From positions 1 to 28,835 of the IMG/VR virus record IMGVR_UViG_3300000385_000021: DNA of 28,835 nt. One strand, 5' to 3'. The position numbers and the translations under genes were made by a program. Positions 22,176-28,707 of this stretch are shown here, in pieces; position 1 is the stretch's first letter, and each line of letters begins with the position of its first letter. The notes under the pieces are model-generated. The model did no database searches. It saw nothing but the letters and a program-made list of their open reading frames with translations, and was not told the DNA's origin. This stretch comes from a virus.

Positions 22176-22759
22176 CAGAAACCCCCTTCATCTTCCGGTT
22201 CATAGGGAACAAGGTTGTCGATACGTACACCATCCCAACGGATTTTAGTGGCCTTGTTACCCCGCCAGACATTGATCTTTACAGTAATATCCGAGCCATT
22301 TCCGATCAAAACTTCTTCATCCCATTCCTCAACTTTGGGCTTGCCGTATTCATCGTAAACAACATTACCATTTTCATCTTTAAGCACCCCTACCACCTTC
22401 GGGGGACCAAAGACAAAACCCATTTCGTCTGAACCCTTCTCCTTGGGCATGTTGGGTTCCATGTGAGGACGTGTTACCTTATAACGAACTTCCTTGGTCT
22501 CGGGGTTACGCTTGACGAGGTTAGCCATCATGTTATCGATAGGAACGTCTACTGAAGAGAGGTAATCTAGGGCGTCATCCCGAGAGGTAAACACATAACC
22601 GTTTTTAGGGTTTACAAGAAGAAACTCAGTGTTGTATTGACCTTCTGTTCGCTGAAATTTCTTAAGCATATCGGGCGGCGTCTTATCATTCCCTTCGTCT
22701 CGGAAATAGGGTCGCATAAAGTTGGCCTTGCCTTTAAGGTAAATGTTTTTACTAGCCAT
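22175..22759 (-). CDS. single-stranded DNA-binding protein (T7 gp2.5-like)
   Basis: 194-residue protein with features of the gp2.5 group: an OB-fold-like beta-rich body and an acidic C-terminal tail ending in an aromatic residue (PYEPEDEGGF). In T7 this tail, with its last Phe, contacts the polymerase and primase-helicase. The start ATG 22759 has a strong AAAGGAG ribosome site (6-8 nt). It lies between the polymerase and thyX, and the T7-like polymerase and primase-helicase are encoded upstream. Confidence 0.75.
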   Translation of the reverse strand: MASKNIYLKGKANFMRPYFRDEGNDKTPPDMLKKFQRTEGQYNTEFLLVNPKNGYVFTSRDDALDYLSSVDVPIDNMMANLVKRNPETKEVRYKVTRPHMEPNMPKEKGSDEMGFVFGPPKVVGVLKDENGNVVYDEYGKPKVEEWDEEVLIGNGSDITVKINVWRGNKATKIRWDGVRIDNLVPYEPEDEGGF

Positions 22760-22823
22760 GTCAGTAATCTCCTTTGGTTAGTCAGTCAGATGTAAGCCTT
22801 GTAGTCCAATTGGCAATAGTCAC

Positions 22824-23150
22824 TCACGGGTTTGTGATTCTCTTATGGAGGTAATCTAAGATAGTCCTACTTACAGAGAAGCCATGTCTAGGGTTCATCT
22901 TGTCCCCCGGCAAGTAAAACACCCTTCGGTCATCTTGGGCAAAACCATCAGGAACCCCCTTTTGAGCAACCTTTCTGCATTTACCGGTTTCATAAAAGTT
23001 AATTATGTCTTGGTGAGCATATTCCATAGAACGTATTTTACCTCTTTTAACACGGAAAAACTTTACAGTATCTTTTCTCATTTCAAACCAGACGTTTGGG
23101 GCTAAGTGTTCTAGTCTTGTTATATCAAACTCTTCAATGGCACTCGGCAT
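22824..23150 (-). CDS. hypothetical protein
   Basis: 108-residue protein from ATG 23150 (MPSAIEEFDITRLEHLAPN), with GGAG 5 nt upstream. It overlaps the polymerase stop by 17 nt. Basic centre (KDTVKFFRVKRGKIRSMEYAH) and 'VFYLPGDKMNPRHGFSVSRT'. May bind nucleic acid or the polymerase. No family recognised. A 64-nt gap follows before the ssDNA-binding gene. Confidence 0.7.
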   Translation of the reverse strand: MPSAIEEFDITRLEHLAPNVWFEMRKDTVKFFRVKRGKIRSMEYAHQDIINFYETGKCRKVAQKGVPDGFAQDDRRVFYLPGDKMNPRHGFSVSRTILDYLHKRITNP

Positions 23151-24558
23151 AGGTATCTCCGGTTTGAGTATCAATCTTGATTTCCACGTTTAGGTTCAAG
23201 TCTTGGTTCAGTCGGTCTACAGCCTTCTCTAGTGCTTCTTGTGCCCACTTAGGGTCTTTTACACTAGCACCAGTCTCGTCATGGAAGGACAGTTGTCCCA
23301 TGTAACCATTCAATCTAGCCCTTGCAAGCCAACTATCGAAGATAAATACCCCTGTGCTTTGGTTCAGAGTGCTGAAGCGATCTTTGTCAAACCTCAGTTC
23401 ATGCCAGAAGCCACTGACAGGATTTCTAAGCCATGTGTAGTCTCCAACCTGTTTGGTAACTTGTTGACTAGCAATCTTTTCAATAGCCCAATTTTTCTGC
23501 CAGAAGGCATCCAAGAGAGATTGCGCTTTGGTTTTACTGATTCCCATCTCACGGGCTAATTTGTTTGCTCCAACCTTATAGGTGGCACTGTAATTCGTAA
23601 CTTTATATGACTTACGGATAGCTGCTACATCATGGTCCCTTTCCTTGTCAAAGTTATCATACTGCTCTTGAGTGATCTCCCCCGCGAATAGCGCAAGACT
23701 TAGATGCGGATCATAACCCGGTTGAGACATTTCCTCTACATAGTCAGGGTCGATAGGCTTCATATAATGGCGCTTACTTGTATCCTCAAGGCTCACGAGA
23801 TCACACCCAATGAAAGTCTCCCCATCATCTGCCCTCAGGCAACTACGGATTTCCTTGCCGTAGAATTTGTCAATTCCGGGGAGATTGACCACAGGGCGCT
23901 TATGCTTAAATCTGAATGTGTTTGTAAGCCCACCAATCTCTGCCTTCAGGTAATACTTACCATCTCGCTCCACTGCACTCTCAACAAAACCACGGAAGAT
24001 ACCCAACCGATGTTGGATTACACTAAGCCCCTCAAGTAGCTCCACCTCAGGTGCCTTGTCCTTCAGGTTAACCACAGAGGGAGTAATCTCACCTTCCTTC
24101 CTGACTTGCTCAATCTTCCTTTCGTCTCCGGTTTCTTTGTCCCTGAGGTATTTGTATGTGCAGGGCTTCCAACCAAGATCATATAGCCAAGACTTCACTT
24201 GGTCAGTCGAGTTGGGGTTAGGTTCCTCGTAGTCCTTCACATATGTCAATTCCTTTGTTGTAATAGGTTTACCGTGTTCCTTAAGTAGTCTGGTCCATTC
24301 TTGGAAGTGTTTAGTCGGATCGCCATTCTTCTTGTGAGTGATCTTGGGACACTTCTTGGTGACATACTTGGGAACCTTAGGCATCACCCTCTTTAGTGCT
24401 TCGACCTTTTCCTCCTGCATAGCCTCAAGTTCACTGATACACCGCTTGGCAAGGTCCATATCAAACCGGATCGGGTTCTGCTCTTGGTATGCTGCACAAT
24501 CTCCCTTGAACTCAAGATACTTAAGGAACCGGATTAGGTCTTTAGGCATAGAGTTCAT
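23134..24558 (-). CDS. DNA polymerase A, polymerase domain (T7-like, split from its exonuclease)
   Basis: 474-residue polymerase domain. Motif A: GCDLVSLED (Asp253, steric-gate Glu258). Motif B: RKSYKVTNYSATY matches the R-x3-K-x3-Y-x3-Y spacing (Arg315, Lys319, Tyr323). Motif C: SFHDET (His426, Asp427, Glu428). It ends in '...CH' like T7 polymerase. There is no exonuclease motif: that lies in the next gene upstream, whose end overlaps this ATG by 17 nt in a frame one base off. GAGAGG lies 7 nt before ATG 24558. The two products probably assemble, or a +1 frameshift gives a fused form. Confidence 0.88.
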   Translation of the reverse strand: MNSMPKDLIRFLKYLEFKGDCAAYQEQNPIRFDMDLAKRCISELEAMQEEKVEALKRVMPKVPKYVTKKCPKITHKKNGDPTKHFQEWTRLLKEHGKPITTKELTYVKDYEEPNPNSTDQVKSWLYDLGWKPCTYKYLRDKETGDERKIEQVRKEGEITPSVVNLKDKAPEVELLEGLSVIQHRLGIFRGFVESAVERDGKYYLKAEIGGLTNTFRFKHKRPVVNLPGIDKFYGKEIRSCLRADDGETFIGCDLVSLEDTSKRHYMKPIDPDYVEEMSQPGYDPHLSLALFAGEITQEQYDNFDKERDHDVAAIRKSYKVTNYSATYKVGANKLAREMGISKTKAQSLLDAFWQKNWAIEKIASQQVTKQVGDYTWLRNPVSGFWHELRFDKDRFSTLNQSTGVFIFDSWLARARLNGYMGQLSFHDETGASVKDPKWAQEALEKAVDRLNQDLNLNVEIKIDTQTGDTYAECH

Positions 24559-24985
24559 ATAGCAACCTCTCTTGTTTCTCCCAAAGACGCCAGTTGATCT
24601 TAACGTCTTCCGTCACTCGGGCCTTCATCAGTTCATAATCACCTTCAGCCCACTGGTCCTTGTCAACTTTCACCTTCTGGATACCTAGTTCATTGCCCCA
24701 ATCATCGAGACCATGTTTAGACCTCTTAGGAAAAAGATACCACGACAACCAGAGGGTATCGACCTTAAGACCTGCATACTTGTAACCCAAGAGCTTTTCC
24801 ATTAGAGGGAAGTCATACCGATAGCAATTATGGGCACCTGCCATGTCGTGTTGGTCTAGGGCCTCAAGAAACTCCTTCGGATCAGTTGACGTATAGACAT
24901 TCTCACCATCTGCTGTCCAGCCAAAAATGTATATCTTGGTGGCATTATCCAGAAGGTCATTTGCCTCTGTGTCAAAGATCAGCAT
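24542..24985 (-). CDS. DNA polymerase 3'-5' exonuclease domain (DEDDy type)
   Basis: 147-residue proofreading exonuclease. ExoI motif IFDTEAN (Asp5, Glu7), ExoII HNCYRYD (His52, Asp58) and ExoIII 'YELMKARVTED' (Asp127) are all present, in the same order as in T7 DNA polymerase. It ends in YELYA just before the polymerase gene opens in another frame. All catalytic acids are intact, so this is not a decayed domain. Starts at ATG 24985 with AAGGA upstream. Confidence 0.88.
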   Translation of the reverse strand: MLIFDTEANDLLDNATKIYIFGWTADGENVYTSTDPKEFLEALDQHDMAGAHNCYRYDFPLMEKLLGYKYAGLKVDTLWLSWYLFPKRSKHGLDDWGNELGIQKVKVDKDQWAEGDYELMKARVTEDVKINWRLWEKQERLLYELYA

Positions 24986-25209
24986 TTGTAATCCTTATCC
25001 GAAACCTTGCTCATTCCTACGGGCGGGTTGTCATCCCTGTCAAAAGACTGGCCGATACGAGCTAGTTCCTCAAGTGCCTTATCCCTTCGACCTCTTTCAT
25101 AACCCTCTTCAAAAGCTGCATACCAACAGGACAAGAGTTCATCAAGGCTCATGTCAAAGTCCATATTGATCTCGGGGTTGTAAGCCTTATACCATTCCTT
25201 AAAGGTCAT
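24979..25209 (-). CDS. hypothetical protein
   Basis: 76-residue protein between the primase-helicase and exonuclease genes. Helical: TFKEWYKAYNPEINMDFDMS and 'LLSCWYAAFEEGYERGRRDKALEELARIG'. This Trp/Tyr plus Arg-rich helix pattern occurs in small phage proteins of unknown role. It overlaps the exonuclease start by 7 nt; GAGG lies 7 nt before ATG 25209. Confidence 0.7.
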   Translation of the reverse strand: MTFKEWYKAYNPEINMDFDMSLDELLSCWYAAFEEGYERGRRDKALEELARIGQSFDRDDNPPVGMSKVSDKDYKC

Positions 25210-25420
25210 TTTCTTTCCTCAGCTTTCTAATGTAATACCACCTAGTCGCATGATGCACGATAGGAGGAAGTCTTCGGTCCCAACCCCTAAAGCCATATCT
25301 ACTAAATACTCCAAGCCTATAGAACGCCGGATGGATAGCTTCATAGAGACGGAAGGATTTACCAAACAACTTCAACCAGACATAAGGTTTGTGTTTCTTG
25401 TAGTGGATGAAACATTGCAT
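25199..25420 (-). CDS. small basic hypothetical protein
   Basis: 73-residue protein rich in Arg, Lys, Tyr and Trp (MQCFIHYKKHKPYVWLKLFG ... RWYYIRKLRKENDL), with a high positive charge suggesting nucleic acid binding. It starts at the primase-helicase stop (TAATG overlap) and ends within the next gene. No family recognised. Confidence 0.68.
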   Translation of the reverse strand: MQCFIHYKKHKPYVWLKLFGKSFRLYEAIHPAFYRLGVFSRYGFRGWDRRLPPIVHHATRWYYIRKLRKENDL

Positions 25421-26967
25421 TAGAAACCAATCCCTTCTGCTACGTCACCCGAATCGAACACTGGAATCTCCTCTGTTTTCTCGCTTACCATCGTGGTATC
25501 TTGATCGTATTGGAGTTGCCCGCCATCACCAAGAGACGCAAAGGGGCGGTTCTTTGTAACCTCAATGTAAGTCGTGTCCCTCTCCTCTGGGTCTTCCGCC
25601 TTCTTGTCTCGACTTAGCTCAAGAACCATGATAGCCTCTTCCTCAACGGACTTCGCATACTTTGTGTCCCCATCAGCGTTAACGTGAGAAATTGCAACAA
25701 CACCGAAGTTTTTACTCTTGGTCATGTCCACAAGCTGAACAGCAAGCCGTGTCAACTCATTTGTAGCACCATCCGTCCCACTGAGATAGGCAAGCCGCTG
25801 TAGGTGGTCAAGGAACACGAAGTCCACATCGTAGATTTCCTTAGCGAGACGGACCTTCTCAAGAGTGTCATCAATCGGATTATTCGGATCGACAGAAAAC
25901 ACCACAAACCTCTCACCACGAGAAAGCTGCTTCATTGTGTCAACAACCTGATCCTCTGGGATACCATTCTTTTCTGCATCATCCTTAGTCGAGACATTTA
26001 CACCAAGTTCATATGTAACAAGCCCCCTACCAGTCGTTGAGTCCTGTTCCTCCATATGAAGGATTGCAATAGAACAATTGTGGTTCTTAATAAGGTGGTG
26101 CTGGAAGTAACGGAACACGCTCGTCTTACCTGTGCCCGGCAGAGCCTTCACAACAGTCACCCCACCTTTAGTGAATCCACGGATTTTGTCATTCAGTTTA
26201 TGAATAGGTGTAGGGATGAAGTCATAAGGATTTTCATTCTTAAGGATTTCCTCCCATTGGTCAGGACTAGAGATAAAGTAATCAGGCTTCATCCTTTGGG
26301 CATTCCACCACGCAGACTTATACTCCTGACGTGCCCCATTGACTAGAAACTCATTAGCATCCTTGTATTTTGTATGCTGCACCCGATAAGTCTTACCGGG
26401 GAACATCCGGTAGATTTTCTCTGCCAGCTTATTCCCTGCATCGTCATTATCCAGAGAGAGAATGATCTTCTCAAACCCCTGTAGATATTTCTGAGCATTA
26501 GCCCAAAAGTCTTTAGACGGACTGGCCCCCGGAACACTGACACAAGGGTAGTTCCCCATCATCTCGATTACTGACAAACGGTCTTCCTCACCTTCCGTAA
26601 TGGTAATCATAGACGCACTACCATTGTAGTCATCCTGACCGTAGAAGGCATCCATCTTACCAGAGTTACGAATGGTCTTGGGGAGTTCCCTGTGCTTTAC
26701 TCCATTGGGATAAGTATAGTGGACAGTCTCCTTACCGTCTTGTTTTGTAAAGTATACATTGCACTTTTCTAGTGTGCGCTTGCTAATCCCCCGGTAAGTC
26801 TCAGGGACATAGGGTTCTAGGCTCAATCCTTCTTCCTCCTCTTGCTCATAATTCAGTCTACCAGTCCTACCACAAGAGAAACACCGATAGACATTCAGTT
26901 CCGTATTGTAGCTGTAACAGTCTCTATGCCCACAGTAGGGACACGTCTCATGGGTAACTTGTGCCAT
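25420..26967 (-). CDS. primase-helicase (T7 gp4-like)
   Basis: 515-residue fusion that makes RNA primers and unwinds DNA. An N-terminal zinc finger (Cys9, Cys12, Cys29, Cys32) recognises primer start sites. The TOPRIM primase core has ITITEGEED (Glu125) and SLDNDDAG (Asp173, Asp175). The RecA-like helicase has Walker A LPGTGKT (276-282) and Walker B 'VDFVFLDH' (Asp387), with ISHVN as a later motif. The last residues are acidic and end in Phe (DVAEGIGF), as in T7 gp4. GGAG lies 4-6 nt before ATG 26967. Polymerase, exonuclease and SSB genes follow in the same direction. Confidence 0.93.
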   Translation of the reverse strand: MAQVTHETCPYCGHRDCYSYNTELNVYRCFSCGRTGRLNYEQEEEEGLSLEPYVPETYRGISKRTLEKCNVYFTKQDGKETVHYTYPNGVKHRELPKTIRNSGKMDAFYGQDDYNGSASMITITEGEEDRLSVIEMMGNYPCVSVPGASPSKDFWANAQKYLQGFEKIILSLDNDDAGNKLAEKIYRMFPGKTYRVQHTKYKDANEFLVNGARQEYKSAWWNAQRMKPDYFISSPDQWEEILKNENPYDFIPTPIHKLNDKIRGFTKGGVTVVKALPGTGKTSVFRYFQHHLIKNHNCSIAILHMEEQDSTTGRGLVTYELGVNVSTKDDAEKNGIPEDQVVDTMKQLSRGERFVVFSVDPNNPIDDTLEKVRLAKEIYDVDFVFLDHLQRLAYLSGTDGATNELTRLAVQLVDMTKSKNFGVVAISHVNADGDTKYAKSVEEEAIMVLELSRDKKAEDPEERDTTYIEVTKNRPFASLGDGGQLQYDQDTTMVSEKTEEIPVFDSGDVAEGIGF

Positions 26968-27114
26968 TCACTCCATACACCATAGGTTCTTGACTTCATT
27001 GAAGGACCAAACCTTGTCTGCAATCTGGATATTTCCGTCAGGTAGAAACTCCACCACATTGATTACAAGACTAAGGAACAGTTGCATTTGGTCAGTTGAT
27101 AGACATTCGATCAT
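26968..27114 (-). CDS. 48-residue hypothetical protein
   Basis: Frame from ATG 27114 to TGA 26968-26970, one amino acid pattern after another hydrophobic and acidic (MIECLSTDQMQLFLSLVINV, then VVEFLPDGNIQIADKVWSF). It ends one base before the primase-helicase ATG and overlaps the stop of the next small gene upstream as ATGA. The fit between the two neighbours supports it. No family recognised. Confidence 0.6.
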   Translation of the reverse strand: MIECLSTDQMQLFLSLVINVVEFLPDGNIQIADKVWSFNEVKNLWCME

Positions 27115-27227
27115 TCGTCCGCTTTCTCAAACGGCCATATAAGGCCCTCTAGGTCTCTCCGGTAGTTACCCCCTCGGGACAACCTCAATGCCGCTGTATG
27201 GGCTTCTGTGTGGCTCTGTGAGGCCAT
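27111..27227 (-). CDS. 38-residue possible protein
   Basis: Frame from ATG 27227 to TGA 27111-27113 encodes a basic peptide (SHTEAHTAALRLSRGGNYRR followed by DLEGLIWPFEKADE). Its stop overlaps the next start as ATGA. The ribosome site is weak (GAGGGG about 12 nt upstream). 'RGGNYRRDLEGLIWPFE' looks like real protein rather than chance. No family recognised. Confidence 0.45.
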   Translation of the reverse strand: MASQSHTEAHTAALRLSRGGNYRRDLEGLIWPFEKADE

Positions 27228-27340
27228 TGTGTCTAGGTTGCCCCTCTGGGGTTCCTGTAAGGTAGGTCAACTGAGGCAATATTGCAAGTCGTGTTCACAA
27301 GTGCGTGAGCGGCCTTGAAATCTGCCCTTGACAATCCCAA

Positions 27341-27387
27341 GTCTGTTCTGTCTTTTTCTTTTTTACCCTTTTTTCTTTTTCTCTTTT
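27341..27387. other. pyrimidine tract
   Basis: Almost 50 nt of T and C on the plus strand, with several runs of four to six T, only broken by a few G and A. The opposite strand is purine-rich. Such tracts bend or melt easily and often flank origins. No function can be assigned. Confidence 0.7.
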
Positions 27388-27475
27388 GAATATTAATATT
27401 CATAAGAATATATTACTTAAGAAGATATTACAATATGAAGAATAGTTACTCAATGTGAATAATGGTTACTTAAGA
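27387..27475. repeat. A+T-rich zone with palindrome and TTACTTAAGA repeats
   Basis: TGAATATTAATATTCA (27387-27402) is a perfect 16-bp palindrome. TTACTTAAGA occurs at 27413-27422 and 27466-27475, with a degenerate copy TTACTCAATG at 27446-27455. The longer context (GAATA..GTTACT) is repeated too, and TCATAAGA occurs at 27400-27407 and 27481-27488. Repeats of this kind can be protein-binding iterons of an origin or operator. Confidence 0.7.
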
Positions 27476-27488
27476 TAGTTTCATAAGA

Positions 27489-27509
27489 GTAGTCACGTAA
27501 GTGACTTAC
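27489..27509. other. hairpin with GTAA loop
   Basis: AGTCAC (27491-27496) pairs with GTGACT (27501-27506) around a GTAA tetraloop; two further pairs form across a single bulge. On the plus strand the loop is of the GNRA class. No T-run follows, so it is not an obvious terminator. Confidence 0.6.
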
Positions 27510-27511
27510 TA

Positions 27512-27556
27512 GTAGGGAAGGGTGCTAAGCACCCGGTCAGCGAAGCTGATCCCTAC
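27512..27556. other. three-way-junction-like folded element
   Basis: GTAGGGA (27512-27518) pairs with TCCCTAC (27550-27556). Inside are two hairpins: GGGTGC/GCACCC (27520-27534) and TCAGC/GCTGA (27537-27549, loop GAA). The three stems are contiguous with at most two unpaired bases between them. It is not a tRNA: too short, no anticodon or T-arm. Confidence 0.65.
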
Positions 27557-27610
27557 GAGGTTCCGCCCTAAGGGAGTTTACCTAAGGCAGTCTCTTCAGA
27601 GCGGAACCTC
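27557..27610. other. second folded element, 10-bp stem
   Basis: GAGGTTCCGC (27557-27566) pairs perfectly with GCGGAACCTC (27601-27610). The 34-nt interior holds CCTAAGG twice (27567-27573 and 27581-27587). It abuts the previous element with no spacer, so the two may stack. It is transcribed in the minus-strand message just after the gene ending at 27624. Confidence 0.65.
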
Positions 27611-27623
27611 CTTGGGTTTGTAA

Positions 27624-27980
27624 TTATTCTTTTTCTCTGTTAATCATCCACTCAATAGTATCAATCACAGGTTTCCAAGTCTGACTGTCGTCATTTACGT
27701 CCATTAGTTCTTCAGATTCCCAGTCACCGAAGACATTTCTAGTCATTTTGTAAATATTATCATCTCCCTCATCGAAGTATACCCACTCGTCTTTACCCTC
27801 TTCGTGGCAACCTTTGGCAGTCTCTAGGTCATAACCACAAAGAGTAGCATATACACCAAGACAGCAGTATCCTACGGAACCATCAGGAAGAGTGCCTTTG
27901 AGGGTGCCTTTGGTTTTATTGTAATTCCCGGTTTCGAGGGCTTCCTTGAGTTTCTTTAGTTCTTCGATCTTGTCAGTCAT
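27624..27980 (-). CDS. conserved phage hypothetical protein with YCCLGV motif
   Basis: 118-residue protein from ATG 27980, 7 nt after AAGGAG. It contains 'LPDGSVGYCCLGVYATLCGYD', a pattern I recall from phage proteins of unknown function, and an acidic C-terminal half (EGDDNIYKM, EELMDVNDD). A GTG one codon earlier is a possible start. Cys residues at YCC and two later could bind a metal. Noncoding DNA follows. Confidence 0.8.
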   Translation of the reverse strand: MTDKIEELKKLKEALETGNYNKTKGTLKGTLPDGSVGYCCLGVYATLCGYDLETAKGCHEEGKDEWVYFDEGDDNIYKMTRNVFGDWESEELMDVNDDSQTWKPVIDTIEWMINREKE

Positions 27981-27993
27981 CACACTTCTCCTT
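27978..27993 (-). repeat. duplicated translation-initiation region, copy 1
   Basis: CATCACACTTCTCCTT here is identical to 28145-28160. On the minus strand it reads AAGGAG, 7-nt spacer, ATG. Each copy starts a gene: 27624-27980 and 27992-28147. Copy 2 also encodes the end of the upstream protein. Confidence 0.9.
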
Positions 27994-28147
27994 AAAAGAA
28001 CCCTACAATCGAGTATACCAGTCCAAAAACGGACAACACAAAAGCGAATGTCCCCACAGTATTTAGTTTATCTCCCATTGTTACCACTGAAGCCAACATA
28101 AGTAGCATGACAAGACTAGTTACAAAAATTGCGATATTAAGCTGCAT
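27992..28147 (-). CDS. 51-residue two-helix membrane protein
   Basis: Frame from ATG 28147 to TAA 27992-27994 with AAGGAG 7 nt before the ATG. Two hydrophobic segments (IAIFVTSLVMLLMLASVV and VGTFAFVLSVFGLVYSIVGF) are joined by a short polar turn (TMGDKLNT). This is the size and topology of holin-like or inhibitory membrane peptides, but it lies among early genes rather than in the lysis cassette. Starts at the upstream stop (TGATG). Confidence 0.78.
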   Translation of the reverse strand: MQLNIAIFVTSLVMLLMLASVVTMGDKLNTVGTFAFVLSVFGLVYSIVGFF

Positions 28148-28160
28148 CACACTTCTCCTT
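28145..28160 (-). repeat. duplicated translation-initiation region, copy 2
   Basis: Second copy of the 16-nt sequence CATCACACTTCTCCTT. It encodes the end of the 64-residue protein (GEV and stop) and supplies the ribosome site for the membrane protein starting at 28147. Confidence 0.9.
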
Positions 28161-28341
28161 CAAGGAACATCAGCAGTTGGTCGTTATATTCCTTCCAAGC
28201 CCTGTAGAATTGTTCTTCGGTTAGTTCCACTTCTTCCCCGATATTAGGTCCATCAAGGCATATACCGAACATCTTATACAGGTCCACTTCCATGCTTACT
28301 CCATTTATTTCTGTGTAACTCTTACCTTCGAAAGTCACCAT
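28147..28341 (-). CDS. hypothetical protein
   Basis: 64-residue acidic protein (VTFEGKSYTEINGVSMEVDL, 'EVELTEEQFYRAWKEYNDQLLMFLEGEV'). Starts at ATG 28341 inside the end of the upstream gene (ATGGTGA) with GAGG close by. No family recognised. Confidence 0.7.
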   Translation of the reverse strand: MVTFEGKSYTEINGVSMEVDLYKMFGICLDGPNIGEEVELTEEQFYRAWKEYNDQLLMFLEGEV

Positions 28342-28556
28342 TCCACCTCTGAAGACAGTTCAAACAGTTGGGATTTCAGTTCATCTGGAAGTTGTTTGAC
28401 AGGAACATTTACACCAAGAATGTAGACTTCCTCGATTTGAACATCCTGCATCTCAGTCCAGACAGGACTCCCTTGAACACCGTAGTCACTCTCAGCAGGG
28501 ACACCGCTAAAGGTGACATCAATCTCTTCAAGGTTTAGGGTTGCTGTGTGTCTCAT
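28335..28556 (-). CDS. hypothetical protein, first gene of the leftward block
   Basis: 73-residue acidic protein from ATG 28556 (MRHTATLNLEEIDVTFSG), 8 nt after GGAG; an in-frame TTG five codons upstream lies before the ribosome site. Contains DVQIEEVYILGVNVPVKQLP and ends LFELSSEVEW. The pattern is beta-rich at first. It is the promoter-proximal gene, a place where phages often encode host-takeover proteins. No family recognised. Confidence 0.7.
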   Translation of the reverse strand: MRHTATLNLEEIDVTFSGVPAESDYGVQGSPVWTEMQDVQIEEVYILGVNVPVKQLPDELKSQLFELSSEVEW

Positions 28557-28583
28557 CTCTGATCTCCTCAATCTGATGGGGAC

Positions 28584-28612
28584 TGTCTAACCGATTCGTC
28601 TACCGAAGTCAA
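28584..28612 (-). promoter_or_regulatory. putative sigma-70-type promoter for the leftward genes
   Basis: On the minus strand TTGACT (28612-28607), a 17-nt spacer, then TAGACA (28589-28584). The -35 is 5 of 6 to consensus and the -10 is weak. Transcription would start near 28577, about 20 nt before the first gene. Only a pattern match. Confidence 0.5.
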
Positions 28613-28650
28613 GGCCCGAGTGGCAACCGGGAAAAGTTTCGCTGAGGGGG

Positions 28651-28689
28651 TTGAACAATGGCTATGAGCGCCCATATATGCACTGTTCA
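28651..28689 (+). promoter_or_regulatory. putative rightward promoter with an overlapping inverted repeat
   Basis: TTGAAC (28651-28656), 18 nt, TATATG (28675-28680) form a possible promoter for the HNH gene at 28708. TGAACA (28652-28657) and TGTTCA (28684-28689) form an inverted repeat spanning it, with ATGG/CCAT as an inner pair. A protein bound there would block this promoter; that is an inference. Confidence 0.4.
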
Positions 28690-28707
28690 CTTTAAATGGA
28701 GGCAGAA

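Larger units (their letters stand above)
27228..27623 (-). other. noncoding region, candidate replication origin / structured leader
   Basis: About 396 nt with no convincing gene, the longest gap in the window. From right to left on the plus strand it holds a structured block (27489-27610), an A+T-rich zone with repeats and a palindrome (27387-27475), and a pyrimidine tract (27341-27387). It lies directly upstream (in transcription sense) of two tiny genes and the T7-like primase-helicase. T7-like origins are A+T-rich and close to early replication genes; that resemblance is an inference. As part of the minus-strand transcript it would also be a long structured spacer. Confidence 0.5.

Noticed and set aside
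27328-27333. Consensus TTGACA on the plus strand as a promoter -35
   Set aside because: No -10-like sequence at 16-18 nt; the following DNA is a pyrimidine tract and no plus-strand gene follows.
27512-27610. A tRNA or tRNA-like gene in the folded elements
   Set aside because: The stems are too short and arranged wrongly: no anticodon arm of five pairs, no GTTCRA T-loop, and elements of 45 and 54 nt only.
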